NCBI RefSeq assembly: GCF_963678635.1 | Contig: NC_087062.1 | Coordinates: 33,889,651-33,953,650, forward strand | Source: Symsagittifera roscoffensis | Taxonomy: Eukaryota > Xenacoelomorpha > Acoela > Convolutidae | Reading direction: 5' to 3' | Length of the DNA stretch: 64,000 bases | Part shown: one piece after another, positions 1-10,500 of the stretch | Layout: every line of letters begins with the position of its first letter | Numbering within the stretch: position 1 is the first letter of the stretch | The notes under the pieces: generated by a model | The model's database searches: none | The model's input: the letters and a program-made list of their open reading frames with translations, nothing else | Told to the model about the DNA's origin: nothing | Program-made: the position numbers and the translations under genes

Positions 1-609
1 TCAATAAAACCTGTCTGAGAAATTATTTAAAAAACGCTGTCAAGATAATTCGAAATTAGCATCAACTGTCGAAAATTGTTTATTTTTATTAAATTATTGG
101 TGAATTTGCAAAGTAAGGTCATAAGGCAATAAAAATTCTGCTGCTTCTCGTTGAGCTCACTCGTGACATGGTTTCTTATCTTCGACAATAAACAATTAAT
201 CAATATTGAATTCAGAAATCATGGTGTTTTAGTTCGTTAATTGATTTCCCATTAGGTAAAAAATAATTCCATACCTTTTTGGTAACTCTTCGATGCTAGT
301 TAAATAGCTGATAAGTCGTCCGGCTAATTTGGCGAAAAATTCCAGTATCGCTGAACTCTGAGACAAATCCGTAAAATAGTCTTTTAAAAATAATTTGTCA
401 AACTGTTGTGTAAATTGAAGCTGTGTAAGTATGAGTTGCGTGGGCTTATGTTTCTGAACTTTTTTTGGTAAATTTACAGAAATAAGTCAATAATAAACCT
501 GCTGCTGAGCGCTTTTGCTATCACAAAATATCAAAATATTATAAGTTGCCTTTTCTTTCTATTTCCTCATCTTGTGTGTGATATTTTGAATTTTGTCGTA
601 CTGGTACGT
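1..609. other. AT-rich stretch without a recognisable gene
   Basis: I see no exon-like open frame with splice signals, no RNA gene and no clear repeat structure. It lies downstream (3') of the last visible exon of the minus-strand sorting nexin gene, so it may be a further intron of that gene or intergenic DNA. Confidence 0.5.
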
Positions 610-618
610 ACTATTAAG

Positions 619-1067
619 GGGTCTAGGACAACAAGCCGACGGGACTTCAAGCCGAAGGGACTTCAAGCCGAAATTAAAACTTTACAAGCACCCCAAAACG
701 CTTTTTATCATCTGCAAAAGGTTGCTTTTCTAAAACTTTGGCAAGTTAAGTCCATAATAAGCGTTATTCATGACAATGCGCCGCTTGTGATTCGCATCCG
801 TTAATAACATCAGCCGGTTTTTGAAATGCATAAATTATAAACATGAAAAATGATTTCAACCATGTTTTACTTTTCAACTTTCCGGAACATCATTTGGAGG
901 CTTAAATTATATGCAAACGCCAATAACTAGTGAAGAAAGATCATGAAATTCAAAAATTCTTCAAAAAAGTTTTCAAATTGTTCATATTTCACGACTTTAT
1001 AAGGAGTTATTCGGCTTGAAGTCCCTAATTTTACAATTCGAACCCGTCGGCTTGATGTCCGGCACCC
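619..1067. mobile_element. Small inverted-repeat transposon (MITE), about 449 bp
   Basis: The left end (619-644) starts GGGGTCTAGGACA and continues into CAAGCCGACGGG. The right end, read on the opposite strand from 1067, starts GGGTGCCGGACAT and continues into the same CAAGCCGACGGG. Further in, both arms also share GGGACTTCAAGCCGAA (left 656-671; right near 1011-1026 in reverse complement), and the left arm carries this word as a short direct duplication. The element is flanked by the 9-bp direct repeat ACTATTAAG (610-618 and 1068-1076), which fits a target-site duplication. There is no transposase ORF, so it would be non-autonomous. A 9-bp duplication and G-starting termini are compatible with Mutator-like elements, but the superfamily is inference. 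Confidence 0.75.
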
Positions 1068-1572
1068 ACTATTAAGAGCAACATTTTCAAGAGCAGCAAG
1101 ATCAAATAAACATTTTGCGCTGCCCGGTTAGTTAATGATTGGAGTTCGGTGTCTCTTTCCTACGTTACCTTTTTGCTACTGATTATAGATTTAAAGTTTA
1201 AAATTTTTGATAAGCTCTCCCGAATCACAATCAATGGCTAAAATGAAACAAAAAAATTTCTTTGGGAGTAATGTATCGACCAGTTCTATATTTCAGAAAT
1301 TAATTCATGAAAAAGATTAACTAGGTGCTAAATTGCTTTCCCCGCCCGGTCATAAGCTAAATCAACAGAGGGACAAACTCGCCGACAATTTTGTAGACCA
1401 AAGATCAACTTTGCTCAGTCGACCATGAGGCCAAAGAGCGCGATCTTGGCCCTTTTTTTAACGCAAGGTAGAATCAGGACCATGACTATGATCTGATATT
1501 TGCCAAAAACAATCAACCAAAACTATCATTATTGCATTACTGTACAAACTAAAGCTCGGATCTACTTAACGG

Positions 1573-1753
1573 ACCAAGTTAACATCCTCCCCGTCCCCCC
1601 CCCCCCCCCAAATCCGTTTAGGTGGGAGGATGTTAACTTGGTTCTGAGTTCGAGTTTTCGACCAACTTGGTCTATTTGGGGGGGGGGGGGGGGGTTGGGG
1701 AGGAGGAGGAGGAGGAGGAAGAGGAGGAGTAGGAGGAGGAGGAGGAGGATGTT
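1573..1753. repeat. Inverted repeat around a poly-C tract, followed by poly-G and (GGA)n
   Basis: The 19-nt arm at 1573-1591 (ACCAAGTTAACATCCTCCC) is the exact reverse complement of 1624-1642. The loop contains a run of about 15 C. Downstream lie a run of about 18 G (about 1679-1694) and a (GGA)n purine tract, then a third copy of GGATGTTAACTTG near 1747; a fourth is near 1978. The DNA could form a hairpin, and the G and GGA tracts could form quadruplex or triplex structures. The open frame here gives only poly-glycine and poly-arginine and is not a gene. Confidence 0.8.
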
Positions 1754-2267
1754 AACTTGATCCTTCTCAACAATTACCCTCCCTTTAGTACCTACTTAAG
1801 AATTGCCACCCCTATTAATTCAAGCAGTAAACTAGCGCTAGAGCTATGTATTGAGACTTATAATTTTGCTGCACTCTGATTGGTCGAAAATGCGTTATAT
1901 TAATCTAATTAGCAATTGCCCCCCTTTCTTAATAGGGGTGATAATTGTTCAGTAGATCACTAAAGCTCAACTATGTTGGATGTTAACTTGATATAAAAAT
2001 GGAAATTGGATCAACCGATGGGTATTCACCAGCACCTAAATGAAAAATCAGTCCCATTGGTACCAAAATATAAAATCAATCTCGTCAAAAAAAATCAATC
2101 GCGTAAAACCTCACTCTAGGCAAACATGCCACACAATTGACTATTAAATTAGCGAAGGAATAAAACTCACGAGCTGGAAACAAAGCACACAACCTTTGAG
2201 CAGACAAAGTTGAGCCGCAAACATATGATTTAAAAAAAAATAAAGCTCTAATTGAAGCTACAATTAA

Positions 2268-2540
2268 CAACACTAGCACTTGCAACTACAATAGAAGTTG
2301 CTTACAGTACAAGAAAAATCAGTGATGTGGCCACTAAGCCAACAATCTTTGAGCATACATCAGTTGAAGCGAAGAAAAATTATTTTATAATTTTTTAAAT
2401 CTTTCAAGTCACTCCCTGAAAATAGAATGAACAACACTTGCACTTACAACTGCAATGAAATTTGCTTACAGCACAAGCAAAATCCGTGATGTGGCAACTT
2501 AGCCGACAAAACTTGAGTAGACAAACGAAAGTCTGGCAAT
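2268..2540. repeat. Two tandem copies of a dispersed repeat of about 165 bp
   Basis: Two neighbouring segments (from about 2268 and from about 2430) share ACAACACTxGCACTT, then TTGCTTACAGxACAAG and xxTGATGTGGC. The same pair occurs again at about 31740-32000, also followed by a tRNA-box-like segment. That shows the pair is part of a larger dispersed element. Confidence 0.65.
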
Positions 2541-2584
2541 TCAACTTTTACCGAAAAAAAATTCAATTGCATACAATTGCTAAA

Positions 2585-2800
2585 AAAACAAGGTCCGGCC
2601 GAGACTCGACCTCAGACCTTAGTAAAGGAATCTGGAAATGAGAAGGAGTGAATAGAACGGCCATACATGGAAGAAGTGAACAGATCGGCCATGCTAAGTG
2701 ATTCAACTGAATTTGTTAAACTAGTTGTTAACCCGAAATAAGTCTATATTACGACTTGATAAAGCTTGATAATCGCAAGCATAATTACTAACTCTAGAAA
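2585..2800 (-). repeat. Dispersed repeat with tRNA B-box-like segment
   Basis: On the minus strand the segment near 2590-2625 contains a degenerate B-box-like GGTCGAGTCTCGG. On the plus strand it is followed by TTGTTAAACTAGTTGTTAACCC and AAGTCTATATTACG (2715-2755), words that recur near 24490, 34346, 37340 and 40011. This marks one copy of a composite dispersed family, probably SINE-related. No intact tRNA gene is present. Confidence 0.5.
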
Positions 2801-3889
2801 AAATCAATGAACTAATTAACTCTCCTGTTCATTGACACTTTTAAACTCTCTTTCTAATTTAACTTCAAAAAGTGACTCAAACTTAAATACAGAGGCAAAA
2901 CGGAACCTCGCACCACCACAAAAACATAGCATTGCAACTTAGCTAATAAAAAACGAAAGCTACTAAAGAACAAAAAAACTACGACTCCCAAAATTCCAAA
3001 TACTTGTCCCAAATGATGTTCAATTTGAGGAAAACAAGTTCAGCAACACAATTGCTGGCGTTCTAAGATTATATAAAACATTTGTCAAGCGGTAACTAAG
3101 ACGAAAATAGGGGAAACTCCCGTTGAGCCGGAATCCATTTGGTTCCCATAAAAACTTCGAAGTCCTAATATTCTAAACATTTGCACTTTCACTTTAAAAC
3201 ACTGTCGAATGCAGCCAGCAGAAACTTGGGAAAAAAACGAACTTCAGACAAAATAGCAGGAATCAGACAAAACAACAGATTAAAAAATTTTAATTTTAGT
3301 TATCAGGCAAAATTTATATGAAAATAAAATAAAATTCTACACAGATGCGAAGCTGAGCTTTGCTTCACTTGCATTGCAATACTCAAAAAAATTGCCGAAA
3401 AAAAAGAAAAATTTAATCGAAAAAACTATGAAAAGTCAAAAGAACTAGATCTACTATAGAAATCAAAAAAATTACAATAAAATAGAATGTAAAAATTTAC
3501 CATCAGACAACTTAACAGGCGATAAAAAAATGTCTGAGCAGAATTCCTCAAAAACCGAAATTAGATTTTTATAAATGCGGAAAAAAATCAAAATTATAAA
3601 AAATTGTTAAAGCTCATTACCCTAAGAAAACACAAACCGCACACAAACAAAAAAAAATTCTTTCATCAAATGATCTAAATGGGGCCACTGAGCCGATACA
3701 AAATATGCCGAAACCTATCTAACCGAAAAAAAAAGAAAAGAAAAAAAGCAAGTTGGTAACATTAAAACCACAAAAAAAATTGACTAGGCCGTACAATTGA
3801 AATGCGGTTATGCTCAAATATCTATGTTGCAACAGAAAGGCCTAGTGGATGAATGAGTCAAGGATATGAGTCCTGTGCTTCAAGTTATT

Positions 3890-4230
3890 AACGAGAAAAA
3901 AGTCTAGTACCCGATTACAAAACCCTTGCTCATCGCGAGGGTAATGATATGAAATAATCTTTAACACGATGCAAATCGAAAATGTAAATGCCAAAAAAAT
4001 TCGTTGAAAAAAAGGGACACCGTTCAATACAGAGGCGAAGCAGAGCTTCGCATCACTTGCGATAGCATATAAGCTAGCATACAGGAAAAGAGAACCACGT
4101 ACAAAAAATATGTTATATTTGCGGAAAATACGTCCAGTAACTTCATCAACGGCATTTATTGAAAACTCAAAAACAAGTATCGAGCGGCAACTATATTGTT
4201 GCCATGAGAAACCTTGCACTATAAATTCTT
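3890..4230. repeat. Composite dispersed repeat copy with the satellite-related hairpin module
   Basis: It contains AAAAGTCTAGTACCCGATTAC and a GCTCATCGC/GGGTAATGAT segment. About 130 bp later comes the hairpin module at 4026-4062: GAGGCGAAGCAGAGCTTCGC followed by ATCACTTGCGATA and AAGCTAGC. The same module heads each monomer of the large satellite at 7.6-23.1 kb. The open frame read through here on the minus strand has no recognisable domain and I do not call it a gene. Confidence 0.6.
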
Positions 4231-4586
4231 CTCTAAGATTTTCAGCATTTTGTTCGCTCCTGAGAGAAGCATAAGAATTATTTTTCCTTAAAAAGACCCG
4301 AAATTAGGTCACTTAGTCGATAGAATATAAGCCGCAATCAAGTGACCGAATAAGATTTTTAAGCGTAAAAAACTATAACGAAATAGCCAACAGGCACAAT
4401 TGGAAAAGAGTCAATGAACGCATAAAAACAGGAAAAAAATACTGACATGTTTTTTAAAACACCTCAACTTTCGAATTTCAAAAAAATGGTTTGAAAGTTT
4501 TTCGAATTTAAAGAACAATTCTGACACTTCTGATAAAACATAAGCAAAATTAGAGCGACAACTTTTTTTGTAACAAAATACTTCGT

Positions 4587-4690
4587 TAAAAAACAGGTCC
4601 TGGCAAGATTCGAACCCAAGACCTTTGCCGTCCCAAGCGTATTCGTTACTTCCAGGCTAAGCGTGCCTGGCACGCTAAAAAATTCGAACT
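4587..4690 (-). repeat. tRNA-like SINE head
   Basis: Read on the minus strand, this segment has an A-box-like TTAGCCTGGAAG and, 35-40 nt later, a good B box (GGGTTCGAATCTTG), then ends CCAGGACC. A sister copy is at 37215-37310. The arms do not fold into a complete cloverleaf, so this is a tRNA-derived repeat rather than a tRNA gene. Confidence 0.6.
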
Positions 4691-4998
4691 CATTATGAAC
4701 AAAGTAATTCTCTTAAACAATTTGAAAATCCGAAAAAAAAATCATATTCCGATATGATAACTCTTGCTCTTCAAATTCAGTTCAGAACTTCATGTTATCA
4801 GTTAAAAACTAGCCCGATTGGAATAACACTTACCAATCGCGAAACTGAAAAAAAAGCCATTTTCATCTTGCATGCAAACATACATCTTTCAACGACGGAA
4901 AAACTCCAATTGTGAACAGCTACCGTCAATGTAAAAAAAAACGGTTATGTAAACTTAATCTGGCAAATACGTAATGCTTCAGTCAGAAGTGGATTTGA

Positions 4999-5100
4999 GG
5001 GGGGGGGGGGGGGGGGGATTCGACCAACTACTCACTGCCGACCCAAAGGGTCCCACTCTTTGCACTATGTTGAGACATCCATTTTGGCAGACAGGCCCTA
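4999..5100 (-). repeat. Poly-G tract of about 19 nt abutting a tRNA-like element
   Basis: A run of about 19 G (4999-5017) directly borders a tRNA-like sequence on the minus strand: an A-box-like TAGTGCAAAGAGTGGG and, about 30 nt later, a B-box-like TTGGTCGAATCCC running into the C tract. This looks like a SINE copy with a homopolymer at one end. Confidence 0.5.
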
Positions 5101-5134
5101 CAATTTTCTCAAGGCGCCAATATATTCTAACTTT

Positions 5135-5190
5135 GAGGGGTATCGACAGCGACATTGTCGACAGCGACTTAGAGGGGTATCGACAGCGAC
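5135..5190. repeat. Two 19-bp direct repeats with a TCGACAGCGAC core
   Basis: GAGGGGTATCGACAGCGAC occurs exactly at 5135-5153 and 5172-5190. A further partial copy of the core (GTCGACAGCGACTT) lies between them, giving three CGACAGCGAC words in about 50 bp. The short open frames here are products of the repeat. Confidence 0.8.
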
Positions 5191-5199
5191 TTATTTTCA

Positions 5200-7053
5200 C
5201 CATCTTGACTCCATTATCTCCAGGTTAACAGAGCCACCAGCCTTAATATATAGACTAAGAGATCTTTACTGAGCTATTCTCACGGCCGAAAACGTTTAAC
5301 TGACCAACACCATTCAAACTGTTCATCATTTAAAACTGACTGATTTTCTAGCTTTATCTATCGAATTTCTTTAAAAATGAATTTTCGGTCATTCATTATT
5401 TTGGCCTTGACTGATTGCCCTGGCCTCAGGATTCGTACATTAAATTTAATCTTATTACGACAAATCCTCGAACCCTCAGAATTTTTCGAAATATGTACAC
5501 CCATCAAAGAGCCCGTAATTTTCAGCATCTAGACTCAAGCTCATTTTTTATTAAAAATTATCGAACGTTTTTCTGAGCACTCGAACATTTAGGCTTAATA
5601 TACATCTATGGTAAAGTTAAGCTCACGTGAGTTCTGCGACTAAGCAATTTCAGACAAATTGCAAAACAAAACAAATGTTTATGTTTACGAATCATTTCGT
5701 CTTCTTTTTCGCCACCACATCAAGCAAAACAATCAACACGCCGAAAGAGCTTGGCGCGTAATAAAAAGGTCTTCTGGGTCACGCAATAAAATTTTTGTAC
5801 GCTCAGTTTTGCTTTCTTATTGTCTCACTTTCGGCTCAACACATTTATTCTTCGTGAACTTAATTAGAAATAAAGAAAACTGTTCCTGAATTTTCTCTTT
5901 AACATGTATGGCATAGTTAAAGCAAAGTACCTGGAGCAACATTAAAAGCTTTGCATTAAAACTTTGCATGTTAACAACCCAAGTCCAGTCGACTAGGAAA
6001 TCATGCTCAAATTATAAGATGGAACAGCCTGAGATCAATTGTCACTTTAAAAAAAAAATCGACGGATCTCTTTAACAGTACCCATTTTGCAACAGGTCGG
6101 GGGGGGGGGGATTCTACACCAGGTAAAAAATTCACATTTGCTTAATCATTAAAGTTCTTTGTGGTGGTGGCAAATCGTTACTAGATAACATGGGGAGGGA
6201 GCGTGAATAGTTAAAGAACCGGATCTTGTTAATTATATGCTCCCTTTGTGCAAATTGGAAAAATACAACGATACAAAATTCGTATATGCTTACCTGTTCA
6301 ATTCTTCCTTTTTAGGGTGGAGTGGGGGGGGGGGGGCATTCGTTATAAAGTACTATCGGGGAGCATATAGTTAATAAGATCCAAAGAACCAAATTGACAC
6401 TTCTGTCGGTGAGTTCAAATACTCAGCACAAACGAATGAGCTACTCTATCCCGGTTTTCCCTTTTTTCCATGCAACCATAGCCACAACAACTCTTAAGCA
6501 AACAGTGCAGCAATTGGGCTCTTCTAATATTCACCAACCTCAAAACATATATATTTAACTTAGGCTGACGTAGTCCACATAACCAAATTTTTTTGGTCCT
6601 CATATACAGTTTCGTTAAAATCAATGGTTGCATCGCAAAAATTTTACAAACATAGCCCTCCCTTAGATTTTGACCCCCTCATGATCCAAAAGGTCCCCTG
6701 TGAGAATATTACACGAAATCCCTTTTCCACCGACCCTCTCTAAAATTACAGAGACAGGAAGCGAATAAAAAGCACTTTTTCCGCTCTAATAAGTTTAAAG
6801 AAGGATTTTGTGACGAGAAGTCTTTCCAAATTCAAGCGCGGGTAACATCGCGTGAAGTGAATGAATTCCGAAGCAAAAACGTTCAAAGTTTTAGGCTTAG
6901 CGCACCAGAAAAAAATTTTCTCCCACTCCCTGCAGAAAAGTAATTGGAGTAAACTGAAACATGGTTATTAACATTACAAAACAATAGATGGATAGCTGAT
7001 GGATGTTTTATATTTGCTCTAATTTCTGGGCACACTAGCTTCTCCTAACTTAC
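5200..7053. other. Gene-poor AT-rich stretch
   Basis: No exon with splice signals and homology could be found on either strand. It holds two poly-G tracts (about 12 G at 6099-6110 and 13 G at 6324-6336). The missing C-terminal exon(s) of the sorting nexin would be expected here or further left, but I could not recognise them. Confidence 0.4.
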
Positions 7054-7245
7054 CGTCTGACTCTTGTCTTGAGGTGTTGGTTTCAGCCTCGCCTTCTCCA
7101 GAGCCTTGTTGGCGTTCTCGTAGTCCACCAATGCCTTGGTGCGTCTGTACATCAACTCAGTGCCAGCTGCCGTCTCTGCACACGTATACTTCAGTAAATC
7201 TGCTAATTTCAGGTCTGAGTCACTGCTCACCCTAGCTTCCAGCTT
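7054..7245 (-). CDS. SNX5/SNX6: SNX5/6-like exon: BAR domain, LKLADLL...YENANKALEKAR segment
   Basis: 64 codons in phase 0, from the acceptor TTTTTAG before 7245 to the donor GTAAGT after 7054. The peptide begins KLEARVSSDSDLKLADLLKY and includes YRRTKALVDYENANKALEKA. These are hallmark words of the second BAR helix in SNX5/6-type sorting nexins, which forms the membrane-bending dimer with SNX1/2. It is the last exon I can support; about 60-70 further residues normally follow in the family. The junction with the microexon at 30162-30201 is in phase and gives the expected ...EKLR|KLEARV continuity. Confidence 0.9.
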
Positions 7246-7565
7246 CTAAAAACATTCAAGATAATTTCTGATATGAGTAATTTCAACTTTTGAATTAAAT
7301 GTTCTTGATGAGGGGATGAGTTCTGCAGAAAATTTAGTCGATTTGTCAAGGCGAGCCAATTTTTTTTCTCAAAGCTTTCCTGAAACCCCAAAAGATCCAT
7401 TCTTTAAAACACACGCGAAAAGCCGCTCAAAATTGTCAAAGAAATTCAAAAATAATACGGGAGCAAAATTACATCTGCTGTTTAATCGGAGAAAATCCAT
7501 TTTAAAAATATTAGCGAGTGACAGAGTTGTCGATTTAACAAAGCAACTTGAATTAATTTTTTGAA

Positions 7566-10500
7566 TTTTTCTTTCAATTATTTAAACACAGACGCGAAGC
7601 GGAGCTTCGCAACAGTTGCGATACATCACACACATAGAAAAGCAAGCTAGCTGCTAGAAATGAGACAGAACCAGCAAGACAAAAAATATTCAATCAAAAT
7701 GTTGAAAAATTACATCTACAAATGTATGCCTGAAGTGATGTCAAATTTGAGGGAAACAAGTAGAGACACATAAAAACTAGCATCTAATTTATTGAATTTG
7801 TCTTTCAATCATTTCAACACAGACGCGAAGCGGAGCTTCACAACACTTGCGATACATTACACACAAAGAAATGCAAGCGAGCTGCTATAAATGAGACAGA
7901 ACCACCAAGACAAAAAAATATTCAATCAAAATGTTGAAAAAACACATCTACAAATTTAAGTCTCAAGTGATGTCGAATGTGAGGGAAACAAGTAGAGACA
8001 CATAAAAACAAGCATCTAATTTATTGAATTTGTCTTTCAATTATTTCAACACAGACGCGAAGCGGAGCTTCACAACACTTGCGATACATTACACACAAAG
8101 AAATGCAAGCGAGCTGCTAGAAATGAGACAGAACCACCAAGACAAAAAAATATTCAATCAAAATGTTGAAAAAACACATCTACAAATTTAAGTCTCAAGT
8201 GATGTCGAATGTGAGGGAAACAAGTAGAGACACATAAAAACAAGCATCTAATTTATTGAATTTGTCTTTCAATTATTTCAACACAGACGCGAAGCGGAGC
8301 TTCACAACCCTTGCGATACATCACACACATAGAAAAGCAAGCTAGCTGCTAGAAATGAGACAAAACCACCAAGACAAAAAAATATTCAATCAAAATGTTG
8401 AAAAAACACATCTCTAAATTTAAGTCTCAAGTGATGTCGAATGTGAGGGAAACAAGTAGAGACACATAAAAACAAGCATCTAATTTATTGAATTTGTCTT
8501 TCAATTATTTCAACACAGACGCGAAGCGGAGCTTCACAACACTAGCGGTACGTCACACACATAGAAATGCAAGCTAGCTGCTAGAAATGAGACAGAACCA
8601 CCAAGACAAAAAATATTCAATCAAAATATTGAAAAATTACATCAACAAATGTAAGCCTCAAGTGATGTCGAATGTGAGGGAAACAAGAAGAGACACAAAA
8701 ACAAGCATCTACTTTATTGAATTTGTCTTTCAATTATTTCAACACAGACGCGAAGCGGAGCTTCACAACATTTGCGATACATCACACACATAGAAAAGCA
8801 AGCTAGCTGCTAGAAATGAGACAGAACCACCAAGACAAAAAAATATTCAATCAAAATGTTGAAAAAACACATCTACAAATTAAAGTCTCAAGTGATGTCG
8901 AATGTGAGGGAAACAAGTGGAGACACATAAAAACAAGCATCTAACTTATTGAATTTGTCTTTCAATTATTTCAACACAGACGCGAAGCGGAGCTTCACAA
9001 CACTTGCGATACATTACACACGAAGAAATGCAAGCGAGCTGCTAGAAATGAGACAGAACCACCAAGACAAAAAAATATTCAATCAAAATGTTGAAAAAAC
9101 ACATCTATAAATTTAAGTCTCAAGTGATGTCGAATGTGAGGGAAACAAGTAGAGACACATAAAAACAAGCATCTAATTTATTGAATTTGTCTTTCAATTA
9201 TTTCAACACAGACGCGAAGCGGAGCTTCACAACACTTGCGATACGTCACACACATAGAAATACAAGCTAGCTGCTAGAAATGAGACAACCACCAAGACAA
9301 AAAATATTCAATCAAAATGTTGAAAAAACTCATCTACAAATTTAAGTCTCAAGTGATGTCAAGTTTGAGGGGAAACAAGTAGAGACACATGAAAACAAGC
9401 ATCTTATTTATTGAATTTCTCTTTCAATTATTTCAACACAGACGCGAAGCGGAGCTTCACAACTTGCGATACATCACACACATAGAAAAGCAAGCTAGCT
9501 GCTAGAAATGAGACAAAACCACCAAGACAAAAAAATATTCAATCAAAATGTTGAAAAAACACATCTACAAATTTAAGTCTCAAGTGATGTCGAATGTGAG
9601 GGAAACAAGTAGAGACACATAAAAACAAGCATCTAATTTATTGAATTTGTCTTTCAATTATTTCAACACAGACGCGAAGCGGAGCTTCACAACACTTGCG
9701 ATACGTCACACATAGAAATGCAAGCTAGCTGCTAGAAATGAGACAGAACCACCAAGAGAAAAAATATTCAATCAAAATGTTGAAAAATTACATCAACAAA
9801 TGTAAGCCTCAAGTGATGTCGAATGTGAGGGAAACAAGAAGAGACACATAAAAACAAGCATCTACTTTATTGAATTTGTCTTTCAATTATTTCAACACAG
9901 ACGCGAAGCGGAGCTTCACAACATTTGCGATACATCACACACATAGAAAAGCAAGCTAGCTGCTAGCAATGAGACAGAACCACCAAGACAAAAAAAATTC
10001 GATCAAAATGTTGAAAAATTACATCTACAAATGTAAGCCTCAAGTGATGTCGAATATGAGGGAAACAAGTAGAGACACATAAAAACAAGCATCTAATTTA
10101 TTGAATTTGTCTTTCAATTATTTCAACACAGACGCGAAGCGGAGATTCACAAAACTTGCGATACATCACACACATAAAATGCAAGCTAGCTGCTAGAAAG
10201 GAGACAGAACCACCAAGACAAAAAATATTCAATCAAAATGTTGAAAAAATACATCTACAAATGTAAGCCTCAAGTGATGTCGAATGTGAGGGAAACAAGT
10301 AGAGACACATAAAAACAAGCATCTATTTTATTGAATTTGTCTTTCAATTATTTCAACACAGACGCGAAGCGGAGCTTCAAAACACTTGCGATACATCACA
10401 CACATCGAAATGCAAGCTAGCTGCTAGAAATAGACAGCACGACCAATACAAAAAATATTCAATCAAAATGTTGAAAAAATACAACAAAAGTATGGCTCAA

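Noticed and set aside
1500-1760. Arginine-rich open frame
   Set aside because: It is the translation of poly-G and GGA repeats.
3842-4219. 125-codon minus-strand frame
   Set aside because: It overlaps a dispersed repeat with the hairpin module, has no recognisable domain, and sister copies are not open.
1-7053. C-terminal exon(s) of the sorting nexin gene
   Set aside because: I searched the minus strand for the expected last BAR helix and a stop codon but found no segment with matching residues and splice signals.
8587-8793. 68-codon open frame inside the satellite
   Set aside because: It exists only in one monomer variant; sister monomers break it by indels and stops.
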